Positions 24,801 to 32,531 are shown, numbered from the stretch's first letter. The stretch: 64,000 nt of DNA from Provencibacterium sp. (GCA_022792175.1 JAAWAN010000020.1:1-64000), one strand, 5' to 3'. Notes: a model not told the origin generated them from the sequence alone. Made by a program: numbers and translations.

Positions 24801-26448
24801 ATTGCCGAAGAGCCTGTGCTTCGAACAGCTTCTTTCGATGCAGCAGCCGGAGCAGGAGCAGGAGGGTGTCTGCGTCCCGTTTGGTATGGCGGATGATCCG
24901 GAGCATCAGCAGCAGACGGTGCTTTGGCTTAATCTGAACAGCATTGGAAACTGGATCATTGCAGGAACATCGGGCTGCGGGAAAAGCACCTTTCTGCAGA
25001 CCATTTTGAGCGCGCTTGCTATCAGATACAAACCGGAACAGGTGGTTTTTTACTGCATTGACCTCTCCAGCCGCCTGCTGCGCGTTTTTAACGGTCTTCC
25101 TCACTGTGGAGGCGTTCTTTATGGGGACGAGGATGAACCGATCGTTCGCCTGTTCCAGCTGCTGGATGGGGAAATGGCGCGCCGGTCTGCACTGTTTGAA
25201 GCGGCTGGGGTGGGCAGCTATAACGAATATATCCGTTCGGGGGCAGAGAGTATACCACATATTCTGCTGGTCATTGATAACTATGCGGCCTATGCGGAGG
25301 AGAATGAGGAGCGGGAAAATGGGGTGGCACGTATCTCCCGGGAAGGAAACAAATATGGGATTCATGTAGCAGTAACGCTCAATCACATGAACGATATGAA
25401 GTTTAAAATCCGCCAGAACTTCGGCCTCTGTATACCGCTGAGACTCAATGACAAGGGAGAATATTCCGAGGCGCTCGGACGCATGCCTGAGTTTATTCCG
25501 AATGTTATCGAAGGGCGCGGGCTGTATGCGGCGCCCGAGATTCTGGAATTTCAAACAGCACTGCCCGCACCGGGAGAGGGAGAAAAGGAACGCCTGGATA
25601 TTCTGAACGACCGCTTTTCCGGGATTATCCGCGAGTATGCGGGCGGATATCATGCCGCGCCTATTCCGCGGCTGCCGCGGGATGAGGATTACAGTTCCCT
25701 GTTAAAGCGGTGCAGGCAATCCAAAGCGGATGGCATGCCGCTGGGCTATCAGCCGGATACCATTGCAATGAGGGTGCTTGACCTGAAAAAGACCTTCTGC
25801 TTTTCCGTCAGCGATGCAGAGAGGGAGGGCTCGCTTCGCTTCATGCAGAATGTTAGCAGCTTCGCGGCAGATACCGGCGCCATTTTACATATTGCAGCAT
25901 TTTCACCTGTCCGCCAGGATGTATGGGAAAAGCAGGGGACGGCCGGCGTTTATCGGGATTCTGAGAGTTTGCGCTCTTTTCTGGTAGAGCTGCGCGCGGA
26001 ATTTAAAAACCGCAGCGATGCACGCAAGTCCTGCCAGGGAGAAGCAGGGCGGTGGGAAAAAACACTGGCAGCCTTTTCCCCCTGGATAGTCGTGATTGAC
26101 AGCATGAACGAGCTGTGCGAACTGCTGCAGGAAGAAGCCAAAGGGGAAATGGAGGCCCTGCTTGAAACCCTTTTCCTCAATGGGGCAGGGCTTGGTATCT
26201 ATTTCTTTGCCGGGTTTGATACCGCCATCTATCAGAAGCATATCTACCGGCAGGTGGTAAAGCGCTTTATAAACTACCGGACAGGGATTCATTTTGGAGG
26301 GCATTTTGACCAGCAGAAGCTTTTTGAATGCAGCCTGCCCATGTCGCAGCAGATGAAGCGCCTAGATCCGGAATACGGCTGCCTGTTTGAGGGACACAGC
26401 GAAACGATGCTGTTTATTCCCGAGGCGGTGCAGGGAACATCAGTTTAA
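21862..26448 (+). CDS. essC: Type VII secretion ATPase EssC (FHA + FtsK/SpoIIIE domains)
   Basis: This 1528-residue membrane ATPase is the motor of a T7SSb-like system that exports WXG100 proteins. Residues 1-95 form an FHA-like region and about 110-190 a clear FHA domain (VGSGGSADIRLHG, DHSTNGTYVNG). Two membrane segments lie at about 252-300. The first FtsK/SpoIIIE domain has Walker A GTTGSGKSE (about residue 700) and a Walker B-like HLIMISDEFAEL; the second has GTSGCGKST (about 1035) and ILLVIDNYA; the third (about 1280-1520) has no intact Walker A, as usual. ATG 21862 follows AGGGAAG; the promoter region 21770-21798 is weak. It is the first gene of a same-strand series running to 39242. 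Confidence 0.95.
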   Translation: MTEQFMLYFNFQDQIMEYLLPAVDNRRIEISLSPYIGEEKGSVCMEIWDGQWHIFSSADVEFYLDGQQITDHILENGQVLQGRALRSAVQFSLLSAAFCGRTLSYTKYCISGKNRLAVGSGGSADIRLHGSYVSDCHAVLELSAGQAVLTDHSTNGTYVNGVRIRQPHPLALFDEIYMAGFKMVYLGGLLAVNRRQEIETGLEAVRDGARFFLPVRPQPDTSLFVCSPRVIAPLDDEPVEIEAPPSPQKPKKQPLLFILGPSLTMPLPILTSVMFNMRRTGGTADPSMYLGTLLAVGMSAVIGGLWTVARQLYDKKSLRQEEKVRTEAYRAYISKYETLLSEKHAHNKQLLGSQYLSVLELFSIFGHNRTPLWNRNVNHPDYLAVRLGKGKVEYPGKIGIPKDRFSVADDELSTEPYRIYQTYRYMEPTVSLFSLSAHKIIGVIGEPERMGPMVNNLVMQLAALHPYTNLRLAFLLGEQPMEWVKWLPHTFTAEHKVRLVANDALSRQNVLYHLANELHSRQMLLEEEEHAPGKPSHYVVFCSSPDYINGEALYKYMTDEQDYQFTFVLLYGQLSMLPNECVSVIECGEEFCGRYLLSDIRRPADRVDFDQVPSDVAEQFARRMSGFYIRELASGEIPPSIEFLEMYGLANVRQWDLARHWKQNRTYESMRALVGIGSGGKPLYLDIHEKQHGPHGLVAGTTGSGKSETLQTYILSLAMNYHPDELAFILIDYKGGGMAGVFENLAHLAGVITNLDGNQTRRALVSIKSEIKRRQAVFKAYKINHIDAYARLYREGKADEPIPHLIMISDEFAELKKEQPEFIKELVSAARVGRSLGVHLILATQKPSGVVDDEIWSNSRFKICLHVQDRQDSNEMLKRPDAAYLTHTGRAYLQIGNDEIFEMFQSGYSGAAYEPKEQLSASGEDEVRIINLDGSDALVHSRKAKKEGNPVTQLDAMIAHIAEMAQKLQIKPVRQLWLPELPKSLCFEQLLSMQQPEQEQEGVCVPFGMADDPEHQQQTVLWLNLNSIGNWIIAGTSGCGKSTFLQTILSALAIRYKPEQVVFYCIDLSSRLLRVFNGLPHCGGVLYGDEDEPIVRLFQLLDGEMARRSALFEAAGVGSYNEYIRSGAESIPHILLVIDNYAAYAEENEERENGVARISREGNKYGIHVAVTLNHMNDMKFKIRQNFGLCIPLRLNDKGEYSEALGRMPEFIPNVIEGRGLYAAPEILEFQTALPAPGEGEKERLDILNDRFSGIIREYAGGYHAAPIPRLPRDEDYSSLLKRCRQSKADGMPLGYQPDTIAMRVLDLKKTFCFSVSDAEREGSLRFMQNVSSFAADTGAILHIAAFSPVRQDVWEKQGTAGVYRDSESLRSFLVELRAEFKNRSDARKSCQGEAGRWEKTLAAFSPWIVVIDSMNELCELLQEEAKGEMEALLETLFLNGAGLGIYFFAGFDTAIYQKHIYRQVVKRFINYRTGIHFGGHFDQQKLFECSLPMSQQMKRLDPEYGCLFEGHSETMLFIPEAVQGTSV

Positions 26449-26475
26449 AAGAGAGCGCAGCCAGGAGGTGCAAAA

Positions 26476-26733
26476 ATGGATAAGCTGCTGTTAGAGGTCA
26501 TCTGCCCGGTGACCAACCGGCACTATGATATCTTTATACCGAAAAAAATGAGAGTAGGGCAGGCAATACAGAAAATAGCGGATGAGATATCTGCTTTTGA
26601 GTCGGCGCAGGACCTGTTTGCCTCCCGGGAGGAGCTTATGCTCTGCAGCTATGAGCAAAAGGGGATTCTGAATCCAGCAATACAAATGATAGAGGCGGGA
26701 ATCCAAAGCGGCGACCGGCTCATGCTGCTTTAA
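26476..26733 (+). CDS. esaB: EsaB/YukD-like ubiquitin-fold protein
   Basis: An 85-residue protein matching the YukD/EsaB beta-grasp family: LLLEVICPVTNRHYDIFIPKKMRVGQAIQKIADEI, then a C-terminal IEAGIQSGDRLMLL that ends the fold as in ubiquitin-like proteins. EsaB is a small cytosolic component tuned to T7SS activity. AGGAGGTG lies directly before ATG 26476, and the gene is 27 bases after essC, the expected neighbour. Confidence 0.85.
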   Translation: MDKLLLEVICPVTNRHYDIFIPKKMRVGQAIQKIADEISAFESAQDLFASREELMLCSYEQKGILNPAIQMIEAGIQSGDRLMLL

Positions 26734-26818
26734 AGGGCCGCTGCCCCGTTCATCCAATGCCGCAGCTGATAGGTGCGGCTTCGGATATAGAAGAATTGCA
26801 GGAGAAGGAGGGACAGAG

Positions 26819-27115
26819 TTGGCAGATGTAAAATGGGATGTAGAGGAGCTCAGCGGCAACGTTCAGCTGCTGCAGAGGGAATCGGAAAACCTGGCACAAT
26901 ATGAGCGGTTCCTCAGGGAATTTAAACAGACGGTTGCGCAGAACTGGCAGAGCCAGGCCGGAGAGATGTATCAGCAAAGGATGGATATCGAGGTACAGCG
27001 CATGCAGCTGATCCGGGAGCATCTCGGCAATATAATTGCTGTGCTGAGGGATGTGACCAATCAGGAATACACCGTCTGCGAGGAAGAAATCCGTCAGGCG
27101 CTGGGCAGCATATAA
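26819..27115 (+). CDS. WXG100-like protein (1)
   Basis: A 98-residue helical-hairpin protein of WXG100 size. The turn between its two long helices reads NWQSQAGEMY, a relaxed W-x4-G form of the motif. The start is TTG 26819, supported by AAGGAGGG (26805-26812) six bases upstream. WXG100 proteins are the small dimeric substrates of EssC-type systems. It follows the esaB gene by 85 bases. Confidence 0.75.
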   Translation: MADVKWDVEELSGNVQLLQRESENLAQYERFLREFKQTVAQNWQSQAGEMYQQRMDIEVQRMQLIREHLGNIIAVLRDVTNQEYTVCEEEIRQALGSI

Positions 27116-27146
27116 GGCCGGCGAAAAGAGGAAGGAGGGTAAAAAA

Positions 27147-27479
27147 ATGCAAGTAGGAAATAACGGCGGAGAAGTTCTCATGTATAACATTGAGATGCTG
27201 CGTTCCTCTGAAACCCAGCTTACCCGGGTCATCCATTCGCTGCAGGAAATCCATGGGGCCATTGAGCGCATTACCAGCCGTTCGCAGCCCTTTTGGGAGG
27301 GGAAAGCCAGCGCTGCTTTCACCGAGCTTTGCCAGGAACTGCAGGGGCACATTGCAACCTACCGGGAGGATTTGATCCTTTCCCGAAATACGTTGGATGA
27401 TGCGCTGAAAGCCTACGAAAAAACGGAAAAGGTTAATCAGAATTCTGTTGGGGACCTGGATACTAACGATATTTTCTGA
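27147..27479 (+). CDS. WXG100-like protein (2)
   Basis: A 110-residue protein with helix, turn FWEGKASAAF (a true W-x-G) and helix. Its C-terminus, DLDTNDIF, closely matches that of the WXG100 protein at 28193 (SLSTNNIF), suggesting a shared tail signal. GGAGGG precedes ATG 27147; the in-frame ATG 27180 is less likely. It lies 31 bases after the previous WXG gene. Confidence 0.8.
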   Translation: MQVGNNGGEVLMYNIEMLRSSETQLTRVIHSLQEIHGAIERITSRSQPFWEGKASAAFTELCQELQGHIATYREDLILSRNTLDDALKAYEKTEKVNQNSVGDLDTNDIF

Positions 27480-27514
27480 TGAATTTCAAAAGTTCGACAG
27501 GAAGGAGGTAGGAT

Positions 27515-27808
27515 ATGACCAGAATCACCGCCGACCCCGCCCTGATTGATGAGGCGGCCAACCAGCTGGAACAGGCCAGCAGTATTCTGGATGCACAGGC
27601 CGTAGCGCTGGCAGGTATTCGGGAAGAAACAACGAACGCTTGGATTTGCCGGTATACCGACCTGTATTTACAGAAAATAGACCGGCTGCGCAGCGAGGTG
27701 AGGGGCTCTTCCGATCATCTGAGTTCGTTGGCCAGTACGCTGCACAGCATCGCCAGCAAGATTCGCCGGCTGGAGAAGGAACTGTCAGAAAAAATGAAAG
27801 CCCGTTAA
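27515..27808 (+). CDS. WXG100-size helical protein (3)
   Basis: A 97-residue, almost entirely helical protein (ITADPALIDEAANQLEQASSIL and later RSEVRGSSDHLSSLASTLHSIAS). The central turn has a Trp (TNAWICRY) but no glycine two residues on, so the WXG motif is degenerate. Size, position in the series and the AAGGAGGT site before ATG 27515 argue that it belongs to the secreted-partner family, perhaps as one half of a heterodimer. Confidence 0.65.
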   Translation: MTRITADPALIDEAANQLEQASSILDAQAVALAGIREETTNAWICRYTDLYLQKIDRLRSEVRGSSDHLSSLASTLHSIASKIRRLEKELSEKMKAR

Positions 27809-27850
27809 ATCCGCGCAGACAGTGCGCGCAGAAATAAGGAGGAAAAGCAA

Positions 27851-28150
27851 ATGGCAGGATCAATTCGCGTTACACCGGAAATGATGGTCAACGTTTCACA
27901 AAGTGTCGACTCAAAAATCGACGAGTGGCAGCGCTCCGTAAATAAAATCTACTCGCTGGTACAGGAGATGGATACCATGTGGGACGGCATGGCCAACGAC
28001 ACTCTGAACAACACCTTTCAGGAAAACATCCCCAAATATAATGCGCTGACGCAGATGATGACCGAATATTCCACCGCGATTAAGCAGGCGGCCAACACCT
28101 ATGTAAACGGCGAGGAAGAGGTCAAAAACATTGTTTCCCGCAAGCGGTAG
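27851..28150 (+). CDS. WXG100 protein (4)
   Basis: A 99-residue protein with the classic pattern: IRVTPEMMVNVSQSVDSKI, central MWDGMANDTLNNTF (W-x-G) and a second helix ending NGEEEVKNIVSRKR. It is a likely EsxA-like secreted substrate. AAGGAGG lies before ATG 27851. The next WXG100 gene starts 42 bases later, and the two could form a heterodimer. Confidence 0.88.
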   Translation: MAGSIRVTPEMMVNVSQSVDSKIDEWQRSVNKIYSLVQEMDTMWDGMANDTLNNTFQENIPKYNALTQMMTEYSTAIKQAANTYVNGEEEVKNIVSRKR

Positions 28151-28192
28151 CTGCCGGGAGCACAGCATTTAAAACAGAAAGGCGGATTAAAA

Positions 28193-28510
28193 ATGGCAGA
28201 TCTCATTTTAAAGGTTACCCCGGAAGAAGTACGGCAGAAGGCGCGGGAAATTATGAACCAGAAAAACCTGATGTCCGGGCTGATGGATCAGATGGGCAAC
28301 GAAGTGAACCGTCTGGCGGATTACTGGCAGAGCACCTCCGGCGAGGACTACCGCACCAAATATCAGCATGTTACGCGCAACATCAATAATTCTCTGGAGG
28401 ACCTTCTTCAAAAGGTGAATAACCTGAATGATGCGGCCCAGCGCTATGATGAGGTGGAGAATTCGCAGGTGCAGCGCACCAATTCTCTTTCTACCAATAA
28501 TATTTTTTAG
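28193..28510 (+). CDS. WXG100-like protein (5)
   Basis: A 105-residue protein starting LILKVTPEEVRQKAREIMNQK, with the turn YWQSTSGEDYRTKY (W-x4-G) and a long second helix. It ends SLSTNNIF, resembling the tail of the protein at 27147. It is expected to be secreted with, or help to target, other substrates. AAAGGCGG lies about ten bases before ATG 28193. A strong hairpin follows before the effector genes. Confidence 0.85.
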   Translation: MADLILKVTPEEVRQKAREIMNQKNLMSGLMDQMGNEVNRLADYWQSTSGEDYRTKYQHVTRNINNSLEDLLQKVNNLNDAAQRYDEVENSQVQRTNSLSTNNIF

Positions 28511-28560
28511 CGGCCGGACTGAAAACCGCCAAAAGATAGGGCTTTCCGGAAAAAGCGGAT

Positions 28561-28594
28561 CCCGGCGTCCCCACCGTATAGCGGGGACGCCGGG
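28561..28594. other. Strong GC hairpin between WXG100 and effector genes
   Basis: CCCGGCGTCCCC (28561-28572) pairs perfectly with GGGGACGCCGGG (28583-28594). A second stem (GGCCTT/AAGGCC, about 28632-28661) follows. There is no T-run, so they may mark an mRNA processing point that keeps the WXG100 message more abundant than the effector message. Confidence 0.5.
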
Positions 28595-28727
28595 GCCTGT
28601 ATGCGCGCCGGATAACGGCTTTGGCAGAAAAACGGCCTTTTTGCAGTAAAAGCAGAAGGCCGGTATCTGCCGTCTGTTTACAAAGGGCTGCCCGCCGCAG
28701 GGCAGGAGCAGGATTTCAGTTTTACAG

Positions 28728-29040
28728 GAAGGGGAAGAGGGATGAGCACATTTCAGGCGGATTTTGCACGGATCATGCAGCTGCAGACTCGGCTTAGAGC
28801 CTCCCAGATGCAGATAGAGATGGCGCGCAGCCAGATCATTTCGGCCAAGAGCAAGCTTTCGGGCCAGAGCGGCTTTGGGCTTGAATTTGTCAAGGCGGCC
28901 ATTCAGCAGGAGGTCAAAACGACGGCCGAACAGCGGGAAACGGCCGGACGGATGAGAGCCTTTATGGGAGTGGTAGTCGACCGCACCAGCCAGCACGAAA
29001 ACAGCGCGGCTGGAAGGCTGGAGTCGACGGATATTAAAAA
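28728..29040 (+). repeat. Direct repeat, copy 1 (effector N-terminal module)
   Basis: This stretch, from the ribosome site (GGGGAAGAGGG) through codon 100, recurs at 29878-30190 at roughly nine identical bases in ten by eye. Identity falls away abruptly after the shared GAGTCGACGGATATTAAAAAG. The two copies could recombine and delete or exchange the first effector. Confidence 0.85.
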
Positions 29041-29818
29041 GACGATTGAGATGTTCATCATCCGCCTGCGTAAGATTTTGCTGCCCGGCGTGGTGGGGGG
29101 AGGATTAGGCCATATTTTAATTAATATTGTATGCCGTCCAACATGCCCTCCACATATACCAGATGGGGACAAGCTTGAGCACAATTGGTGGGAAAATTTG
29201 GAAAGTACAAATGAGAAAGATACACCGGATAGTGAAACAGGAACAGACAATGGCAGCAGCGGTTCGCCTTATTCGGGCATGCACACGGAAAACAGGGATG
29301 GGGAAAATTTCCACACCCTTGAGGTGAATCCCCTGTTTCAAAAAGCTTTCACCCATTTTGTATTGGAGGATGGAAAGCCTGAGACAAATGTAGGATGTTC
29401 GGTTACAGCTATGATGATGCTGCACCAGTTCCGTGATCCGGGGAGCCGGCAATGGTCACATTATGAAATGGAAGAAAAGATGAAAACCTGGTGGCAGAAC
29501 GGGACAGGGGCCGTATGGGGAAGAGACGGACTGACCAGCAACTATGTAGGCGCAGGAAATCAGAATGTTTTGTCGTTGGCGGTGAATCAGCTCAAAGAGG
29601 GGAAACCGTCTATCGTTCATGTGAAAACCGATGCGGGCGGAACACACTATATTTTAGTAAAGGGGTTCCGGGAGGGCTATGACCCCGGTAATGTTACCCC
29701 CGGCGATATTTTGGTTCAGGACCCGGGCTTTCCGGAAGGCGAATCTACCATGACGCTCGAAAAAGCGATGAGCTATCATGCCGGAGGATACTTATCCGGC
29801 CAGATTATTACCTACTGA
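28742..29818 (+). CDS. Putative T7SS effector with C39-like cysteine peptidase domain (1)
   Basis: A 358-residue protein. Residues 1-100 are a helical hairpin (MSTFQADFARIMQLQTRLRA; turn LSGQSGFGL; second helix to LESTDIKK) resembling a WXG100/LXG targeting module without the Trp. Residues 105-125 are hydrophobic. A linker rich in Asp, Gly and Ser (145-180) leads to a papain-like domain: GCSVTAMMML with nucleophile Cys219, GTHYILVKGF with His302 and ILVQDPGF with Asp327, as in the Peptidase_C39_2 type. It has no classical signal peptide, so export by EssC is inferred. Function (toxin, maturation protease or cell-wall protein) is unknown, and no immunity gene is recognised. Confidence 0.7.
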   Translation: MSTFQADFARIMQLQTRLRASQMQIEMARSQIISAKSKLSGQSGFGLEFVKAAIQQEVKTTAEQRETAGRMRAFMGVVVDRTSQHENSAAGRLESTDIKKTIEMFIIRLRKILLPGVVGGGLGHILINIVCRPTCPPHIPDGDKLEHNWWENLESTNEKDTPDSETGTDNGSSGSPYSGMHTENRDGENFHTLEVNPLFQKAFTHFVLEDGKPETNVGCSVTAMMMLHQFRDPGSRQWSHYEMEEKMKTWWQNGTGAVWGRDGLTSNYVGAGNQNVLSLAVNQLKEGKPSIVHVKTDAGGTHYILVKGFREGYDPGNVTPGDILVQDPGFPEGESTMTLEKAMSYHAGGYLSGQIITY

Positions 29819-29877
29819 TAAAGCTGGTTTTCCTGTGCTTCCTATGGGAGTACAGGCAGAAAATGGCTGAACTTTTA

Positions 29878-30190
29878 GGAGGGGAAGAGGGATGAGCACA
29901 TTTCAGGCGGATTTTGCGCGGATAGCGCAGCTGCAGACGCGGCTTAGGGCCTCCCAGATGCAGATAGAGGCGGCGCGCAGCCAGATCATTTCGGCGAAGA
30001 GCAAGCTTTCAGGGCAGAGCGGCTTTGGACTGTCCGCCGTAAAGGCGGCCATCCAGCAGGAGGTCAAAACGACGGCTGAAGAGCGGGAAACGGCCGGGCG
30101 GATGCGAGCCTTTATGGGAGTGGTGGTCGACCGCACCAGCCAGCACGAAAACAGCGCGGCCGGAAAGCTGGAGTCGACGGATATTAAAAA
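29878..30190 (+). repeat. Direct repeat, copy 2 (effector N-terminal module)
   Basis: Second copy of the module at 28728-29040, including the ribosome site GGGGAAGAGGG. Most differences between copies are at third codon positions, which points to protein-level constraint or recent conversion. Confidence 0.85.
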
Positions 30191-31019
30191 GGTGCTCGAT
30201 TTGATTCTGGAGCGGCTGGGGAAGATTATTTTGAATTCACCCGGCGTGATTTTAGGAAAGGTCATTATCGATACTGTTTCCTCTGCGCTGGATGGCGCAA
30301 AAAATCTTTGGGACAGTATCTTTGGGAAAAAGAAAAAGCCAAAAACGAACGGCAATGGGAGTGGTGGTGATACCGGCGAAGAGGAAAAGCCAAAAGAAGA
30401 GGAAAATGAGGAGTCCACTCCGCCAGTTACGCCACCAGTTGAGCCTGAAGAAGAAGTTTCTGATAACAGTATGACACTCGAAAACAGAAACGGTCAAAAT
30501 TTTTATAGCTACGACATTAATCCCTTGCATCAAGATGATTTTACAGAATTTCAACAAACAGGTCATCCTGAGAACAATCTGGGCTGTTCAGTCACGGCCA
30601 TGATGATGCTTTACCTGTTTCTTAATCCAAATCTACAATTGTCTTATCAAGATATGGAAACAAAGATGAGATGGGAATGGTGGGTAGAAACTGGAGATCC
30701 GAACACCTCAGGGGCAGTGTGGGGAAATGCAGGTTTTACTTCACAAGATATAAAAGGAGAACAAGCAATTCTATCTGAAGCAGTAAACCAGTTGCAACAA
30801 GGTAAACCATCCATTATTAAAATTCAAGGGGTGGGAGATGATAGACACTATGTTCTTATTAAAGGATACCGAGAAGGGTGCGATTTTTCTCATCTCACGC
30901 CAGATGACATTCTGGTTCAAGACCCAGGATTCACAGCAGATAGTGCAACTCTCACATTAAGGGAAGCGATGAGCCACCATCCAGATTCTTATTTACCTGG
31001 TCAGCTAATTACCTGTTGA
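29892..31019 (+). CDS. Putative T7SS effector with C39-like cysteine peptidase domain (2)
   Basis: A 375-residue paralog of the protein at 28742. Residues 1-100 are nearly identical to it, then a hydrophobic segment (108-135), a Lys/Glu/Pro-rich linker (about 140-195), and a C39-like domain with GCSVTAMMML (Cys232), RHYVLIKGY (His319) and ILVQDPGF (Asp344). From about base 30300 the DNA turns AT-rich: 30721-30840 is 38% G+C by hand count, against 60% in 31261-31320. The head is native in style while the tail looks imported, as when toxin tips are swapped. It is 73 bases after the first effector and 19 before the VWA gene. Confidence 0.7.
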   Translation: MSTFQADFARIAQLQTRLRASQMQIEAARSQIISAKSKLSGQSGFGLSAVKAAIQQEVKTTAEERETAGRMRAFMGVVVDRTSQHENSAAGKLESTDIKKVLDLILERLGKIILNSPGVILGKVIIDTVSSALDGAKNLWDSIFGKKKKPKTNGNGSGGDTGEEEKPKEEENEESTPPVTPPVEPEEEVSDNSMTLENRNGQNFYSYDINPLHQDDFTEFQQTGHPENNLGCSVTAMMMLYLFLNPNLQLSYQDMETKMRWEWWVETGDPNTSGAVWGNAGFTSQDIKGEQAILSEAVNQLQQGKPSIIKIQGVGDDRHYVLIKGYREGCDFSHLTPDDILVQDPGFTADSATLTLREAMSHHPDSYLPGQLITC

Positions 31020-31038
31020 CATCACGGGAGGTAAACGT

Positions 31039-32517
31039 ATGAAAGTATTCTGTACATCGCTTCGTCAGAAACTGCGCAGATTCCTATACATCCTGCTGGC
31101 TTTTGCGGCATTCGCCCTTCCCGCAGGGGCGGCCGATATCGTTTCGGTAATCGAGCAGCGGGTTTCGGAAACGACGGCGGAAATCTACATCAATTCCCCG
31201 GCGCCGCTCAGCGACGCCGTCTGCCGCTTAGGCGGCGAAGAGGCTGAGCTGCTCGCGCTCACCAGCGTTTCGCAGGCGCAGCTTCCTACCCGTACCCTCT
31301 TTCTGGTCGATACCTCCACCTCCATTCTGCCCGCCGACCAGAAGGCCATCTCCGGGCTGCTGCTCAAAATGATTGGCGAAAAGGAGGAGGGGGCGGAATA
31401 TGCCCTTTATACCTTCGGCACCTCTGTGCAGGCCGTCTGCTCCTTTACAAACGACCGCTATGAGCTGCGGGAGGCGGCGGAGGGGCTCACCTATCAGGAG
31501 CAGGGCACCAATTTCTATACGGCGGTTTCGCAGGTGCTCGGCAGCCTGCAGCAGGAGGATTTCAGCGGCCCCACCCAGCTGGTCATTTTTTCGGACGGGG
31601 TGGAGTATGACGAAAAGGGCATCACCCGCGAGGAGATGACCGCCGCGCTGCGCGAGGCGCCCCATCCCATCCATACGGTGGGCTGCACCACCCGCGACAG
31701 CGAGAGGCTCAAGGAGCTGCATGCCCTTGCGCGCACCAGCGGCGGCGGGAGCTATTCCCTTTCAGAGGATGCGGACACCATCGCGCAGGAGCTGCCGCAG
31801 TTTTTGCAGAAGCTTACCTTCGCGCGCATCGCCCTTCCCGTCTATGGAAGGGACGGCACCACCAAGGAGCTGGCGCTTTCCTTTAACGGCGCGCAGCTTA
31901 CCGCGCACTGTTCGCTCCGCCTTCCGCTGGTAGCGGTCGAGCCGCCGCCCGCTTCTTTCTCGCAGCCGGAACCGGAACCCGAGCCGGAGCCCGAACCGGA
32001 ACCTGCAGCGGAGGGGCCGAATGTTTTACTGATTGTCCTGATTGCGATAGCAGCGGTGCTTCTGGTGCTGGCGTGCGTCATTGTTTTGCTGCTTTTAAAA
32101 AGAAGGAGGCTGCCTGTTCCGGAGAAGGCGAAGGTGTCTGTCCCGGCGTCCGGTCCATCTGCTCCGCAGGCGACCGAGCTGCTCTCCTCCGGCAACACCG
32201 AGCTGCTGATAGCCTCTGCCAGCGGGCTGTCTGTTACGCTCATCAGCGTACAGAACCCTTATGAGAAGCATGAGCTTTCTACCTCCGGCCCCATTGTTCT
32301 GGGACGCAGCTCCCAGCAGTGCAATGTGGTCCTTTCGGATGCCAGCGTATCCGGGAGGCACTGCAGGCTGTATGAGCAGGGCGGGCAGCTTTATGTGGAG
32401 GATTTGGGTTCGACCAATCATACCTTTGTCAACGGGCAGATGGCAGAGGGACCGGCTCTGCTGCGGCCGGCCGATATTTTGAAATGCGGCCGGGCAGAGT
32501 ATACCGTTACCTACTGA
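31039..32517 (+). CDS. Exported VWA domain-TM-FHA protein
   Basis: A 492-residue protein with a signal peptide (1-32, cleavage at PAGA-AD), an outside VWA domain beginning TLFLVDTSTS (MIDAS DxSxS at Asp91) and including VIFSDGVEYDEKG, a Pro-Glu repeat stalk (EPEPEPEPEPEP, about 308-322), one membrane helix (about 327-353) and a cytoplasmic FHA domain (VLGRSSQQCNVVLSDASVSGRHC, DLGSTNHTFVNG). It could bind a ligand outside with VWA and phosphothreonine inside with FHA, linking the surface to the kinase and phosphatase encoded downstream. GGGAGG precedes ATG 31039. DNA composition is GC-rich again here. Confidence 0.9.
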   Translation: MKVFCTSLRQKLRRFLYILLAFAAFALPAGAADIVSVIEQRVSETTAEIYINSPAPLSDAVCRLGGEEAELLALTSVSQAQLPTRTLFLVDTSTSILPADQKAISGLLLKMIGEKEEGAEYALYTFGTSVQAVCSFTNDRYELREAAEGLTYQEQGTNFYTAVSQVLGSLQQEDFSGPTQLVIFSDGVEYDEKGITREEMTAALREAPHPIHTVGCTTRDSERLKELHALARTSGGGSYSLSEDADTIAQELPQFLQKLTFARIALPVYGRDGTTKELALSFNGAQLTAHCSLRLPLVAVEPPPASFSQPEPEPEPEPEPEPAAEGPNVLLIVLIAIAAVLLVLACVIVLLLLKRRRLPVPEKAKVSVPASGPSAPQATELLSSGNTELLIASASGLSVTLISVQNPYEKHELSTSGPIVLGRSSQQCNVVLSDASVSGRHCRLYEQGGQLYVEDLGSTNHTFVNGQMAEGPALLRPADILKCGRAEYTVTY

Positions 32518-32531
32518 CAGGGAGAAGACGA

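Noticed and set aside
23701..25653. Open frame of 650 codons on the minus strand inside essC
   Set aside because: It lies wholly opposite the ATPase domains with intact Walker motifs; a product of codon bias in GC-leaning DNA.
28742..31019. Calling the two effectors LXG toxins
   Set aside because: The N-terminal module is only about 100 residues and lacks a recognisable LXG motif; reported as a putative new module.
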